From the NCBI RefSeq assembly GCF_018687575.1, contig NZ_CP061297.1, forward strand, positions 1,494,821-1,558,820: a stretch of 64,000 bases of DNA. The letters are read 5' to 3'. This DNA is from Polynucleobacter asymbioticus. Lineage in GTDB: Bacteria > Pseudomonadota > Gammaproteobacteria > Burkholderiales > Burkholderiaceae. Of the stretch, positions 48,931-58,552 are shown one piece after another (the stretch's first letter is position 1; each line of letters starts with the position of its first letter). A program made the translations under genes and the position numbers. Below the pieces are notes generated by a model. That model worked only from the letters and a program-made list of their open reading frames with translations, had not been told where the DNA came from and ran no database searches.

Positions 48931-49746
48931 ATGGGTTACTTACAAGGCGAAAAGCCAATTACGATTTCTAAACTCCTCTCCATGCGTGTTGAGGGTGAAA
49001 AAATTGCTATGCTGACAGCATACGATTCAACAATGTCTGCCTTGTTAAATCGATGCGGAGTGGAAACCATACTTATTGGCGACTCCTTGGGTAATGTGAT
49101 TCAAGGTCACTCCAGCACAACACCTGTAACTGTTGAACAAGTGGCTTACCACACTGAATGCGTAGCCCGCGCCAACTCCCATGCTTTCATCATTGCTGAT
49201 CTCCCTTTTGCTAGCTATGGCGATCCCGTGCAAGCCTTGGATTCAGCAGCTGAGCTAATGCGTGCAGGCGCTGATATGGTGAAGCTTGAGGGTGGTGATT
49301 GGCAAATCGACATCATTCAGTATTTAGTAGAACGCAGCGTTCCTGTTTGTGCTCACTTGGGCTTGTTACCTCAGTCCGTTCATATTTTGGGTGGTTATAA
49401 GGTTCAAGGCAAATCTAAGGATGCAGCAAGCTTGATGCTCGAACAAGCAATTGCTTGCGAGCAAGCTGGTGCCCAAATGATTGTCCTCGAGGCAATTCCA
49501 TCTTCGCTGGGAAGACTCATTACCGAATCACTCTCCATCCCCACCATTGGTATTGGCGCAGGAGCAGATTGCTCTGGTCAGGTGCTGGTACTACAAGATA
49601 TGCTGGGCATTAGCCCTGGAAAGCCACCAAAGTTTGTCAAAAACTTTTTGGATGGTCACGCCTCAATTGAGGCAGCAGTCAAAGCCTATGTTCGAGAAGT
49701 GAAATCCGGAAAGTTTCCCGGACCCGAACATGGCTTTGCTGGCTAA
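48931..49746 (+). CDS. panB: 3-methyl-2-oxobutanoate hydroxymethyltransferase
   Basis: First committed step to pantothenate: transfers a hydroxymethyl from methylene-THF to ketoisovalerate. The 271-residue protein has [23 protein letters not shown], the Mg-binding [11 protein letters not shown] segment, GGYKVQGKS, and [21 protein letters not shown]. The downstream coaBC (29112-30323) belongs to the same CoA route. It is convergent with dnaJ, with a 14-base gap. Confidence 0.95.
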   Translation: MGYLQGEKPITISKLLSMRVEGEKIAMLTAYDSTMSALLNRCGVETILIGDSLGNVIQGHSSTTPVTVEQVAYHTECVARANSHAFIIADLPFASYGDPVQALDSAAELMRAGADMVKLEGGDWQIDIIQYLVERSVPVCAHLGLLPQSVHILGGYKVQGKSKDAASLMLEQAIACEQAGAQMIVLEAIPSSLGRLITESLSIPTIGIGAGADCSGQVLVLQDMLGISPGKPPKFVKNFLDGHASIEAAVKAYVREVKSGKFPGPEHGFAG

Positions 49747-49760
49747 GCTTGAACTACTAG

Positions 49761-50897
49761 TTAGCTAAAAAAACTCTTTACTCCGTCAAACCAACCCTTT
49801 TGATGCGGGTTATGTTTATCGCCACCCGATTTCAAGCTGTCATCAAACTTCTGTAGTAATTTTTTCTGTTCATCAGTCAGCTTGACTGGGGTCTCAACAG
49901 CAATATGAACGAAGAGATCGCCCACCATCGTGGAGCGCAAGCCTTTAATACCTTTGTTACGCAAACGGAATGTTTTGCCAGTCTGCGTACCCTCAGGAAT
50001 CGGAAATTCCACGCGCCCAGAAAGCGTTGGCACTTCAATATCTCCGCCAATCGTTGCCGTTGCAAATGAGATTGGCATCTGGACATGTAAGTCACTACCA
50101 TCACGCTCGAATACTTTATGGGGCTTTACTCTAACTTCTACATAAAGATCACCAGACGGCCCACCATTGACACCGGGTTCGCCATTACCAACAGATCGCA
50201 CGCGCATGCCATCATCAATACCCGCAGGGATTTTAATTTCCAGTGTTTTTTGCTCTTTATGCTTACCGCTGCCATGGCAGGTTTTACATGGCTTCGGAAT
50301 GTATTCACCTGTACCGCGGCACTTAGGGCAAGTTTGTTGCATTGAGAAGAAACCTTGCTGAACACGAACTTGGCCATGACCATCGCAAGTAGTGCATCTC
50401 TCTGCTTTACTACCAGGCTCCGCTCCGGAACCGTGACATGGCTTGCAGTCACTCCAACTTGGTACCCGAATTTGCGTGGTGTAACCCTCGGCAGCTTGCT
50501 CAAGAGTGATTTCCATGTTGTAACGTAAATCGGCACCCTTATAGACCTGCGGCCCTGACTGACGCCCACCGCCTTGGCCGAAGATATCGCCGAAGATATC
50601 GCCGAAGGCATCGGCAAAACCACCGCCGCCACCGCCAAAGCCACCGCCTCCAAATCCGCCAGATTGATCGAGGCCAGCGTGACCATACTGATCATAGGTG
50701 GCACGTTTGTTTGGATCCGTCAGTGTTTCGTACGCTTCTTTAACTTCTTTAAATTGCGCTTCCGCCGTTTTGCTATCGGGATTGCGATCAGGGTGATGCT
50801 TCATCGCCATTTTCCGATAAGCCTTCTTCAGCTCCTCATCGCTGGCACCTTTCGCAACACCAAGCACTTCGTAATAATCGCGTTTACTTTTAGGCAC
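49761..50897 (-). CDS. dnaJ: Chaperone protein DnaJ
   Basis: Hsp40 co-chaperone of DnaK. 378 residues: J-domain with HPD (35-37), a Gly/Phe-rich linker, four CxxCxGxG zinc-binding repeats ([32 protein letters not shown]), and the C-terminal substrate domain. The start is GTG 50897, preceded by GAGAGGA; the frame extends to 50936 but the extra residues match no DnaJ. It is 99 bases downstream of dnaK, with a hairpin in between. Confidence 0.96.
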   Translation of the reverse strand: MPKSKRDYYEVLGVAKGASDEELKKAYRKMAMKHHPDRNPDSKTAEAQFKEVKEAYETLTDPNKRATYDQYGHAGLDQSGGFGGGGFGGGGGGFADAFGDIFGDIFGQGGGRQSGPQVYKGADLRYNMEITLEQAAEGYTTQIRVPSWSDCKPCHGSGAEPGSKAERCTTCDGHGQVRVQQGFFSMQQTCPKCRGTGEYIPKPCKTCHGSGKHKEQKTLEIKIPAGIDDGMRVRSVGNGEPGVNGGPSGDLYVEVRVKPHKVFERDGSDLHVQMPISFATATIGGDIEVPTLSGRVEFPIPEGTQTGKTFRLRNKGIKGLRSTMVGDLFVHIAVETPVKLTDEQKKLLQKFDDSLKSGGDKHNPHQKGWFDGVKSFFS

Positions 50898-50924
50898 AAA
50901 ATTCCTCTCAACAACCTGAATGAC

Positions 50925-50949
50925 ACAAGTCGGCACGAGGCCGACTTGT
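50925..50949 (-). promoter_or_regulatory. Stable hairpin between dnaK and dnaJ
   Basis: Perfect 10-pair stem: ACAAGTCGGC (50925-50934), five-base loop, GCCGACTTGT (50940-50949). On the minus (coding) strand it is not followed by a T run, so it is not a classical terminator. It may be an mRNA-processing or stabilising element or a partial attenuator that tunes dnaJ relative to dnaK. It lies 28 bases before the dnaJ GTG. Confidence 0.6.
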
Positions 50950-50996
50950 TATTTAAGTACTTCTAAACTACGTTAAATGGCTTTCAATATAAGGGA

Positions 50997-52931
50997 TTAC
51001 TTCTTGTCATCCACTTCTTTGAAATCGGCATCCACTACGTCAGCATCCGGGGCGGCTGCTTGCGCACCACCAGGAGCTGCACCGGGAGCAGCACCACCAG
51101 CTTTAGCTTGTTCAGCAGCCATAGCTTTTTCGCCTAACTTCTGACTTGCCTTGCCCAAAGCCTCAGTCTTAGCTTCAATTGCAGCCTTATCGCTACCCTT
51201 GATTGCCTCATCCAATTCCTTCAAGGCGGCTTCAATTGCTTCTTTCTCAGAAGCCTCTAAAGCAGAACCATGCTCTTCCAAAGCTTTCTTGGTTGAATGG
51301 GCCAAAGCATCAGCAGTGTTGCGCGCTGTTACAAGCTCCAATGCTTTTTTATCTTCATCGGCATTCGCCTCAGCGTCTTTCACCATGCGTTGAATTTCTT
51401 CTTCAGTCAAACCAGAGTTTGCCTTGATGGTGATCTTATTTTCTTTGCCAGTTGTTTTGTCTTTTGCAGTGACATGCAAAATACCGTTGGCATCAATATC
51501 AAAAGTCACTTCAATTTGTGGCATACCGCGCTGAGCTGGAGCAATGCCTTCCAAATTAAACTCACCGAGCAATTTGTTGGCAGCAGCCATCTCACGCTCA
51601 CCCTGGAAACACTTAATCGTTACCGCAGGCTGGTTATCTTCCGCTGTGGAGTAAACCTGTGAATGCTTAGTAGGAATAGTCGTGTTTTTTGGGATCATCT
51701 TGGTCATTACACCGCCCAAGGTTTCGATACCCAATGACAATGGAGTGACGTCCAAGAGCAATACATCCTTACGATCACCAGACAATACAGATCCCTGAAT
51801 CGCAGCGCCAACTGCAACAGCTTCGTCTGGGTTCACGTCTTTACGTGGCTCTTTGCCGAAAATCTCTTTTACCTTGTCCTGAACCGCAGGCATACGGGTT
51901 TGACCACCAACCAAAATCACGTCATCAATGTCAGCCACGTTTACGCCAGCGTCTTTGATTGCAGTTAAGCAAGGACCAGCCGTACGGTTGATCAACTCTT
52001 CTACCAAAGACTCCAACTTAGCGCGAGTAAGCTTCAAGTTCAAATGCTTAGGACCGCCTGCATCAGCAGTCACGTATGGCAAATTGATTTCAGTTTGTTG
52101 TGCAGATGACAGCTCGATCTTGGCCTTTTCAGCAGCATCTTTTAAACGTTGCAATGCCAATACGTCTTTACTTAAATCGACGCCTTGCTCTTTCTTGAAC
52201 TCAGCAATGATCCAATCAATGATGCGTTGGTCAAAGTCTTCGCCGCCCAAGAAGGTATCGCCGTTAGTAGAGAGCACTTCGAACTGCTTCTCGCCATCCA
52301 CGTTAGCAATTTCAATGATGGACACGTCGAATGTACCGCCGCCCAAGTCATACACGGCGATCTTACGATCCACTTTGTCTTGCTTGTCCAGGCCAAATGC
52401 CAATGCCGCTGCAGTTGGCTCGTTAATAATGCGCTTGACATCCAAACCAGCGATACGGCCTGCGTCCTTTGTTGCTTGACGTTGGCTGTCATTGAAGTAT
52501 GCAGGAACAGTAATCACTGCTTCAGTCACTTCCTCACCGAGATAATCTTCGGCAGTCTTTTTCATTTTGCGCAGGATTTCTGCTGACACTTGTTGTGGTG
52601 CCATTTTTTTATCACGCGCTTCAACCCAAGCGTCGCCGTTATCTGCTTGAACAATTTTGTAAGGCATCAAGCTGATGTCTTTTTGCACTTCAGCATCAGT
52701 AAATTTACGACCCATTAAACGCTTTACTGCGTAAATCGTGTTCTTCGGGTTGGTAACTGATTGGCGTTTTGCAGGCGCGCCCACTAATACTTCGCCGTCT
52801 TCAACGTAAGCAATGATGGATGGAGTTGTACGGCCACCTTCGGCGTTCTCAACAACTTTAGGTGCATTGTTTTCTACAACTGAAACGCACGAGTTCGTGG
52901 TTCCTAAGTCAATTCCGATAATCTTTCCCAT
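50997..52931 (-). CDS. dnaK: Chaperone protein DnaK
   Basis: Hsp70. 644 residues: the nucleotide-binding domain with [30 protein letters not shown] and [13 protein letters not shown], the substrate-binding domain with the hydrophobic linker [18 protein letters not shown], a helical lid, and the terminal [13 protein letters not shown] tail. Its own RpoH promoter lies upstream at 52993-53021, and the grpE terminator (53035-53058) separates it from grpE, so it is not simply dependent on read-through. Confidence 0.97.
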   Translation of the reverse strand: MGKIIGIDLGTTNSCVSVVENNAPKVVENAEGGRTTPSIIAYVEDGEVLVGAPAKRQSVTNPKNTIYAVKRLMGRKFTDAEVQKDISLMPYKIVQADNGDAWVEARDKKMAPQQVSAEILRKMKKTAEDYLGEEVTEAVITVPAYFNDSQRQATKDAGRIAGLDVKRIINEPTAAALAFGLDKQDKVDRKIAVYDLGGGTFDVSIIEIANVDGEKQFEVLSTNGDTFLGGEDFDQRIIDWIIAEFKKEQGVDLSKDVLALQRLKDAAEKAKIELSSAQQTEINLPYVTADAGGPKHLNLKLTRAKLESLVEELINRTAGPCLTAIKDAGVNVADIDDVILVGGQTRMPAVQDKVKEIFGKEPRKDVNPDEAVAVGAAIQGSVLSGDRKDVLLLDVTPLSLGIETLGGVMTKMIPKNTTIPTKHSQVYSTAEDNQPAVTIKCFQGEREMAAANKLLGEFNLEGIAPAQRGMPQIEVTFDIDANGILHVTAKDKTTGKENKITIKANSGLTEEEIQRMVKDAEANADEDKKALELVTARNTADALAHSTKKALEEHGSALEASEKEAIEAALKELDEAIKGSDKAAIEAKTEALGKASQKLGEKAMAAEQAKAGGAAPGAAPGGAQAAAPDADVVDADFKEVDDKK

Positions 52932-52992
52932 AATGGCTCCAAAAATTAAGTTATGTGTAATTTCGTAATGCTGCGAATAAATCGATATTCAA

Positions 52993-53021
52993 TAAATGGG
53001 GTCAAAAAGAGGGAATTCAAG
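52993..53021 (-). promoter_or_regulatory. RpoH (sigma32) promoter of dnaK
   Basis: Minus strand: CTTGAA (53021-53016), 14-base spacer, CCCCATTTA (53001-52993). Both boxes match the sigma32 consensus closely. The predicted start near 52986 gives a leader of about 55 bases. Confidence 0.85.
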
Positions 53022-53034
53022 GGCTGAAAATACA

Positions 53035-53058
53035 AAAAAGGCAGATTTCTGCCTTTTT
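53035..53058 (-). terminator. Terminator-like palindrome between grpE and dnaK
   Basis: AAAAAGGCAGA (53035-53045), two bases, TCTGCCTTTTT (53048-53058). It is symmetric, so it works on the minus strand to end grpE transcripts before the dnaK promoter. Confidence 0.8.
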
Positions 53059-53104
53059 ATCCCGCTTTTGGATCAAAAACCCCAGATTTGGGGGTTTGAA
53101 TGGC

Positions 53105-53665
53105 TTATTTGGGTGCGCTCACGGTGACCAGGGCTGGGCGCAAAATGCGATCGGCAATGGAGTAACCCCTCTGGAGCACTGAAACCACGGTATTAGCTTC
53201 TTGATCCGAAGGCACTGAAGCAATTGCCTGGTGGTGATGGGGATCAAACTTGTCACCTACAGCAGGATTAATCTCGGTCATTCGGCCTTTTTCAAAGGCT
53301 GAGAGCAACTGTTTTAAGGTGATCTCCAAACCTTCTTTAAAGGCTTTGGCGTCGACTGCCTCTGCATTTAAGGCGGCATACAAACTATCTGTGACTGGCA
53401 CAAGATGCTCTGCGAAACTTTCAATTGCAAACTTATGCGCCTTAGAGATGTCCTCAGCGGCACGGCGACGAATGTTCTCACCTTCGGCCTTAGCGCGGAG
53501 ATAGTTGTCCTGCATCTCTGTTAGCTTTTGATTTAACTCCGCAATCTCTTGCTCTGGAGTCTTTACTTCATCGGGAGTAGCAGCTGCATCAAGACTACCC
53601 TCAGCTTGAGGATCGGCGGCAATATTTTCCTGGTCCGGAGATGGATTTTGATTTTCTTGGGTCAT
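53105..53665 (-). CDS. grpE: Nucleotide exchange factor GrpE
   Basis: Accelerates ADP release from DnaK. 186 residues: an acidic disordered N-terminus, a long coiled coil ([32 protein letters not shown]), and the beta domain with [31 protein letters not shown]. Length is usual. An RpoH promoter lies at 53711-53736, directly downstream of hemH. Confidence 0.95.
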   Translation of the reverse strand: MTQENQNPSPDQENIAADPQAEGSLDAAATPDEVKTPEQEIAELNQKLTEMQDNYLRAKAEGENIRRRAAEDISKAHKFAIESFAEHLVPVTDSLYAALNAEAVDAKAFKEGLEITLKQLLSAFEKGRMTEINPAVGDKFDPHHHQAIASVPSDQEANTVVSVLQRGYSIADRILRPALVTVSAPK

Positions 53666-53708
53666 GGGTACAAATTCACTTTTCTATCAGAATGGCTACT
53701 TCTCAATG

Positions 53709-53736
53709 ATATGGGGCCGATTAAAGCAATTTCAAG
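53709..53736 (-). promoter_or_regulatory. RpoH (sigma32) promoter of grpE
   Basis: Minus strand: CTTGAA (53736-53731), 14-base spacer, CCCCATAT (53716-53709). The spacing equals that of the dnaK promoter. It begins 10 bases after the hemH stop. The predicted leader to the grpE ATG (53665) is about 35-40 bases. Confidence 0.85.
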
Positions 53737-53746
53737 TGCGCTGAGT

Positions 53747-54841
53747 TTAGGTAATTCTCGCTTTAGCCAACTCAGCTAGGCGATCACGCTCCTGTAACAC
53801 CGCATCAGACTCGACGCCCAGACTCCAGCCAGATAAATGCTGCTGAGCAATGTCGTACATCGCATCAATCCATTTTGGATTGCTATTGAGGCAAGGAATG
53901 TAACGGTAATCTTTGCCACCATGCTCTAGAAAGATCTCGCGCGCTTCCATAGCAATCTCTTCCAATGTTTCCAAGCAATCTGCTGGAAATCCTGGACAAA
54001 AAATATCGACTCGTTTGCAACCTTGTTTGCCCAGCTCTTCAATCATGGGAGCCGTATAAGGCTTGAGCCACTCGGCTTTACCAAAACGGGATTGGAAGGT
54101 GACCAAGTATTGTCCAGGCTCTAAGCCTAATGACTCACCAAGTAGGCGACCTGTTTTTAAACATTCGCAATGATAGGGATCGCCCTTCATTAAATTGCGC
54201 TTAGGCAAACCATGGAAAGACATCACGAGACGATCACCGGCAGCAAAATCTGGGCGGCCATCCTTATCCCATGCACCGAGCACTTGATCACGTAGTGCGG
54301 CAATGTATGCAGGGTTGTCGTGATAGTGCTTTATTAAGCGCAGCTCAGGTTGGTTGCGCCAAGTTCCAAGTACACGAAACACTTCATCAAAACTGGAAGC
54401 GCTAGTTGTCGCTGAATACTGTGGATACAGCGGTAGCAACAGGAGGCGCTCCATACCCTGTGCCTGCAAGGCTTCCAAGGCTTGCTTAGTAGAAGGCTCA
54501 CCATAGCGCATGGCCAAATCCACCAGCACCACTTCACCGTGATTAGCAAATTTCTCACTCAGCTCTTTAGCTTGAAGGCGGGAGTAATGCATCAAAGGGG
54601 AGCCTAATTTTGGCAGCCAAATGGAAGCGTATTTCTTTGCCGAAGCACCGCTCCGAATCGGCAAAATAATGCCATTCAAAATGCACCACCAAATAATGCG
54701 AGGAATTTCAACTACACGTGGATCAGATAAAAATTCTTTTAAATAGGCTCTCACTGCTTTAGCAGTTGGTGCAGATGGAGTACCTAAGTTCAGCAAGAGC
54801 ACTGCTGTCTTAGAGGGGCGTAGGTGGGGATTTTGATTCAA
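53747..54841 (-). CDS. hemH: Ferrochelatase
   Basis: Inserts Fe2+ into protoporphyrin IX, the last step of haem synthesis. 364 residues, with KTAVLLLNLGTPSAPTAKAVRAYLKEFL, PLYPQYSATTSASSFDEV, the catalytic FHGLPKR and PGFPADCLETLEEI with the conserved Glu. The start appears to be TTG 54841; no ATG precedes the conserved KTAVLLLNLGTP. It lies between hrcA and grpE, a placement common in Burkholderiales. Confidence 0.93.
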   Translation of the reverse strand: MNQNPHLRPSKTAVLLLNLGTPSAPTAKAVRAYLKEFLSDPRVVEIPRIIWWCILNGIILPIRSGASAKKYASIWLPKLGSPLMHYSRLQAKELSEKFANHGEVVLVDLAMRYGEPSTKQALEALQAQGMERLLLLPLYPQYSATTSASSFDEVFRVLGTWRNQPELRLIKHYHDNPAYIAALRDQVLGAWDKDGRPDFAAGDRLVMSFHGLPKRNLMKGDPYHCECLKTGRLLGESLGLEPGQYLVTFQSRFGKAEWLKPYTAPMIEELGKQGCKRVDIFCPGFPADCLETLEEIAMEAREIFLEHGGKDYRYIPCLNSNPKWIDAMYDIAQQHLSGWSLGVESDAVLQERDRLAELAKARIT

Positions 54842-54880
54842 GAGGGATCCGTCTTAATTAAAGAGAGCTAAAAATAATGT

Positions 54881-55906
54881 TCATTGAAAGTTCACTGGGG
54901 AACTTAATGCGCCTGATAACAACTTGGAGGTGATATCGACAATCGGAATCACCCGATCGTATGCCATACGAGTAGGACCAATCACGCCGAGAGTTCCAAC
55001 GACCTGACCATCTACGCTATACGGCGCACTGATGACCGCCAAATCTTCATATGGCAATAAATCACTTTCACCGCCAATAAAAATTTGAATACCGTCTGCA
55101 TGACTCGATACATCCAGTAACTGCATGAGTACCGACTTTTGCTCCAACATGTCAAACATCTTACGAAGCTTGTCTAAATTCGTACTGAGGTCACCGACAT
55201 TCAGCAGTCGTCGCTCGCCAGATAGCAACATATCCCCTTGACCCATACCGTAGTCACTGACGCCACTGTGCAACGCCAAAGCCATCAAACCGGAGATATC
55301 ACTACGAAGATTATCTAGATCGGAGGCGAGGTGGGCACGTACCTCGGCAAAACTTTTGCCGGCAAACTGCATATTGATGTAATTACCCGCCTCTACCAAC
55401 TGACTTGGCGTGTAGTCCTGCGTAGTTGGGAGGATACGGTTTTGGACATCACCCTCAGGGGTCACCATGATGAGCAAGATCTTGCCTTCACCTAGGCGTA
55501 AAAACTCGATGTGCTTGAATACTTGGGCCCGCTTGGGCGTCATCACCACTCCAGCAAAATGGGTCAAATTAGACAGAATTTGGGCAGCGGAGTTGAGCAC
55601 CCTTTGCGGGGAGTCCGGCAAAAGCCCTTTCTCCACCTCGCGGGCAGCGATTTCTTCCAAGGGGCGAACCGTCACCATCGTATCCACGAAGAGACGGTAG
55701 CCTCTTGGGGTAGGGATGCGACCGGCAGATGTATGAGGGCTCGTGACCAGGCCCATTTCCTCTAAATCAGCCATGACATTACGAATCGTGGCCGCAGAAA
55801 GATCCAGCCCCGAGAAGCGGGACAGGGTGCGAGAGCCGATAGGCTGCCCCTCTTCGATATAGCGCTCGATGAGGGTTTTCAGTAAGGCGCGGGAACGATC
55901 ATCCAT
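54881..55906 (-). CDS. hrcA: Heat-inducible transcription repressor HrcA
   Basis: Represses class I heat-shock genes by binding the CIRCE inverted repeat. 341 residues: an N-terminal winged helix ([55 protein letters not shown]), a GAF-like domain with an inserted region, and the ending [21 protein letters not shown] find no CIRCE element in the window, so its targets (probably groESL) lie elsewhere. It is divergent from nadK, 37 bases apart. Confidence 0.95.
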   Translation of the reverse strand: MDDRSRALLKTLIERYIEEGQPIGSRTLSRFSGLDLSAATIRNVMADLEEMGLVTSPHTSAGRIPTPRGYRLFVDTMVTVRPLEEIAAREVEKGLLPDSPQRVLNSAAQILSNLTHFAGVVMTPKRAQVFKHIEFLRLGEGKILLIMVTPEGDVQNRILPTTQDYTPSQLVEAGNYINMQFAGKSFAEVRAHLASDLDNLRSDISGLMALALHSGVSDYGMGQGDMLLSGERRLLNVGDLSTNLDKLRKMFDMLEQKSVLMQLLDVSSHADGIQIFIGGESDLLPYEDLAVISAPYSVDGQVVGTLGVIGPTRMAYDRVIPIVDITSKLLSGALSSPVNFQ

Positions 55907-55931
55907 AGTGGAAGGGATTTTATGCGTATGG

Positions 55932-55937
55932 TTTAAT
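55932..55937 (+). promoter_or_regulatory. Putative -10 of nadK (leaderless)
   Basis: TTTAAT at 55932-55937, six bases before the nadK ATG (55944); no Shine-Dalgarno. Confidence 0.45.
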
Positions 55938-55943
55938 CGTTAT

Positions 55944-56849
55944 ATGTTAAGCCCATCCCCAAATTCCAGCAAAAAGGCATTTAGCCGGGTTGCACTTGTC
56001 GGCAAATATCAGGCTGATGGTATGCAAGAGCGCCTGAATGACCTAGCGGTGCTGCTGAGCCAACAAGGCTGTGAAGTCCATGTCGAGAGCGCTACTGCTA
56101 GCCATCTCGGTCTGACCGCCTACCCCATCAAAAAAGTTGAGGAGTTTACGGGCGCCATTGATTTGGCAGTGGTTTTGGGTGGTGATGGCACGATGCTTGG
56201 CATTGGTCGTCAACTGGCCGGTAGCAAAGTCCCCTTAGTTGGGATCAATATGGGTCGTCTGGGTTACATGACTGATATCCCCATTCAAAACGTTCAAACA
56301 GTCTTGCCGCAAATTATTGCCGGTGAATATGAAGCTGACACGAGGACTTTGCTCGATGCAGTTGTCATGCGCAATGGCAAAGAAATTAATCGGGCTCTTG
56401 CACTAAACGATGTAGTTGTGAATCGCTCTGGAATTTCTGGAATGGTCGAACTTGCAGTACGCGTCAACGGCTCATTTATGTATAACCAACGCTCTGATGG
56501 TTTGATTGTGTCGACTCCTACCGGTTCAACCGCTTATGCCCTTTCTGCTGGTGGACCTATTTTGCATCCGCGCGTAGCAGGAATTTTGCTGGCACCGATT
56601 GCACCCCACTCCTTATCTAACCGACCCATCGTATTGCCACAAGATATCGTCGTGAGTATTGAGGTGGTTGATGGCAGGGGCGTCATTGTGAACTTTGATA
56701 TGCAATCACAAACGAATTTGCAATCAGGCGACACCATTGAGGTAAGTCAATCTAAAAAAACCATCACCTTACTTCACCCTCGCAGTCATAGTGACTACAA
56801 AACTTTGCGAGAGAAGCTGCATTGGAATGAGTATCCATCGACATTCTGA
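55944..56849 (+). CDS. nadK: NAD kinase
   Basis: Phosphorylates NAD to NADP. 301 residues from [13 protein letters not shown]; it has GGDGTML (79-85), [20 protein letters not shown] and the signature [16 protein letters not shown] (the T-P-T-G-S-T segment). The frame is open back to 55869 inside hrcA, but ATG 55944 gives the family length. recN follows after 26 bases. Confidence 0.95.
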   Translation: MLSPSPNSSKKAFSRVALVGKYQADGMQERLNDLAVLLSQQGCEVHVESATASHLGLTAYPIKKVEEFTGAIDLAVVLGGDGTMLGIGRQLAGSKVPLVGINMGRLGYMTDIPIQNVQTVLPQIIAGEYEADTRTLLDAVVMRNGKEINRALALNDVVVNRSGISGMVELAVRVNGSFMYNQRSDGLIVSTPTGSTAYALSAGGPILHPRVAGILLAPIAPHSLSNRPIVLPQDIVVSIEVVDGRGVIVNFDMQSQTNLQSGDTIEVSQSKKTITLLHPRSHSDYKTLREKLHWNEYPSTF

Positions 56850-56875
56850 TATCGAATTTTTTGGTACGCTAAGGT

Positions 56876-58546
56876 ATGATTCAAACACTATCGCTCCGCG
56901 ACTTTGTCATTGTTGACCAGCTAGAGCTAGACCTTTCCTCAGGCTTCACTGTCCTCACCGGTGAAACCGGCGCTGGTAAATCCATCCTCTTAGACGCACT
57001 CAGCTTGGTTCTGGGTGAACGTGCAGATAGCAGCCAAATTCGTGAAGGCTGTAACCGCGCCGAAATTAGCGCCCTCTTTCGAATTGATCCCCAGCAAATT
57101 CAACACCTCAATCAATGGCTTGATGAGCAGGGTTTTCCTATTGAGGATGGAGGGCAAAGTCTATTACTTAAAAGAACAGTTGAGGCCAATGGCCGTAGCC
57201 GTGCTTTCATTAACGGCAGCGTAGCAACCTTGGCGCAACTGCGAGAAGCGGGCGATCAGTTGGTGGATATTCATGGTCAACATGCACATCAACTTTTACT
57301 CAAAGGTGGTGCGCAACGCGAGCTTCTAGATCGCCACGCAAATCACATGGATCTTGTTGCTGAGGTCTCTCAATTATTTAAAGCCCTCAATGAATCGCGC
57401 CGCAAACTAGAACAAGCTGAAAATGCCGGACAAGATATTGAGCGCGAACGGGAGCGTTTGGAATGGCAATTAGAAGAGCTCACTGAACTCTCTCCGCAAG
57501 ACGGTGAGTGGATTTCCATTCAAAGTGAACATGCTCGTCTAGCTAACGGTGCAAAGATTATTAGTGGCTGCCAAGAAGCAATTGATGTTCTCAGTGATGC
57601 CGATAACTCCGTGGAATCTATCCTGTCTAAAGCTAGCACCAATATGAGTGCCTTAGCCGAGCATGACTCCGCATTAAGCGATATCAGCCAGGCCTTAGAG
57701 TCAGCACAAATTCAGATTGATGAAGCAGTCCATAGCCTCAATCGCTATCTACAAAAACTCGATTTAGATCCAGCGCGCCTCAGTGAAGTAGAGGAGCGTA
57801 TGCAAGCCCTCCATGGTGCAGCCAGAAAATACCGCACAGAAGCAGATGACCTGCCAAAGCTGCTGTTGGATACTGCCGAACGATTAGATGCACTAACAGC
57901 CTCACAAAACATCGAAGCCTTACGCGAAAAAGTAAAGCAAGAAGAGCTGATCTATCTGAAGCAAGCAAAACAACTCTCACAAAAACGCAATAAAGCTGCC
58001 TCAGATTTGGGCAAGCAAGTTACCGCTGCGATGCAAGACTTATCCATGGCAGGCGGGCAGTTAGAGATCGCTTTGCTGCCTTTGACTGAAGGGAGTGCTC
58101 ATGGTCTGGAGCAAATTGAATTTTTGGTTGCAGGTCATGCCGGCAGCACTCCCCGCTCACTAGCGAAAGTTGCGTCGGGCGGTGAACTGGCTCGGATTAG
58201 CTTAGCCATCAGCGTCATCACCAGTAAAGCGTCATTTACGCCCACACTCATATTCGATGAGGTTGATGCAGGCATCGGAGGGGCTGTTGCAGAGACGGTT
58301 GGAAAATTATTGCGCCAACTTGGCGAATCACATCAAATTCTTTGTGTGACCCATTTGCCACAAGTAGCTGCGCAGGGTAATCACCACCTCAAAGTCAGCA
58401 AATCTCAGACGGGCGATAAAACCTTGTCCCAAGTTACCCCACTAGGAAGATCTGAGCGCGTTGAAGAAGTGGCTCGCATGTTAGGTGGTGCAACCATTAC
58501 TGACACGACGCGTCGCCATGCACGAGAACTCCTAGAGCAACATTAA
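56876..58546 (+). CDS. recN: DNA repair protein RecN
   Basis: SMC-like ATPase in double-strand break repair. 556 residues: Walker A GETGAGKS (29-36), a long coiled coil (about 160-370), the ABC signature VASGGELARISLAI and Walker B TLIFDEVDAGIGG. The ATG lies five bases after an extended -10-like TGGTACGCT (56862-56870). No LexA box is evident in the 26-base gap to nadK. It is convergent with glnE (six bases). Confidence 0.95.
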   Translation: MIQTLSLRDFVIVDQLELDLSSGFTVLTGETGAGKSILLDALSLVLGERADSSQIREGCNRAEISALFRIDPQQIQHLNQWLDEQGFPIEDGGQSLLLKRTVEANGRSRAFINGSVATLAQLREAGDQLVDIHGQHAHQLLLKGGAQRELLDRHANHMDLVAEVSQLFKALNESRRKLEQAENAGQDIERERERLEWQLEELTELSPQDGEWISIQSEHARLANGAKIISGCQEAIDVLSDADNSVESILSKASTNMSALAEHDSALSDISQALESAQIQIDEAVHSLNRYLQKLDLDPARLSEVEERMQALHGAARKYRTEADDLPKLLLDTAERLDALTASQNIEALREKVKQEELIYLKQAKQLSQKRNKAASDLGKQVTAAMQDLSMAGGQLEIALLPLTEGSAHGLEQIEFLVAGHAGSTPRSLAKVASGGELARISLAISVITSKASFTPTLIFDEVDAGIGGAVAETVGKLLRQLGESHQILCVTHLPQVAAQGNHHLKVSKSQTGDKTLSQVTPLGRSERVEEVARMLGGATITDTTRRHARELLEQH

Positions 58547-58552
58547 GCCTTT

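Noticed and set aside
50138..50704. 188-codon open frame in another frame of dnaJ
   Set aside because: dnaJ has all its zinc motifs in the annotated frame; this is an out-of-frame shadow.
51928..52479. 183-codon open frame opposite dnaK
   Set aside because: Shadow of the strongly biased dnaK codons; low-complexity translation.
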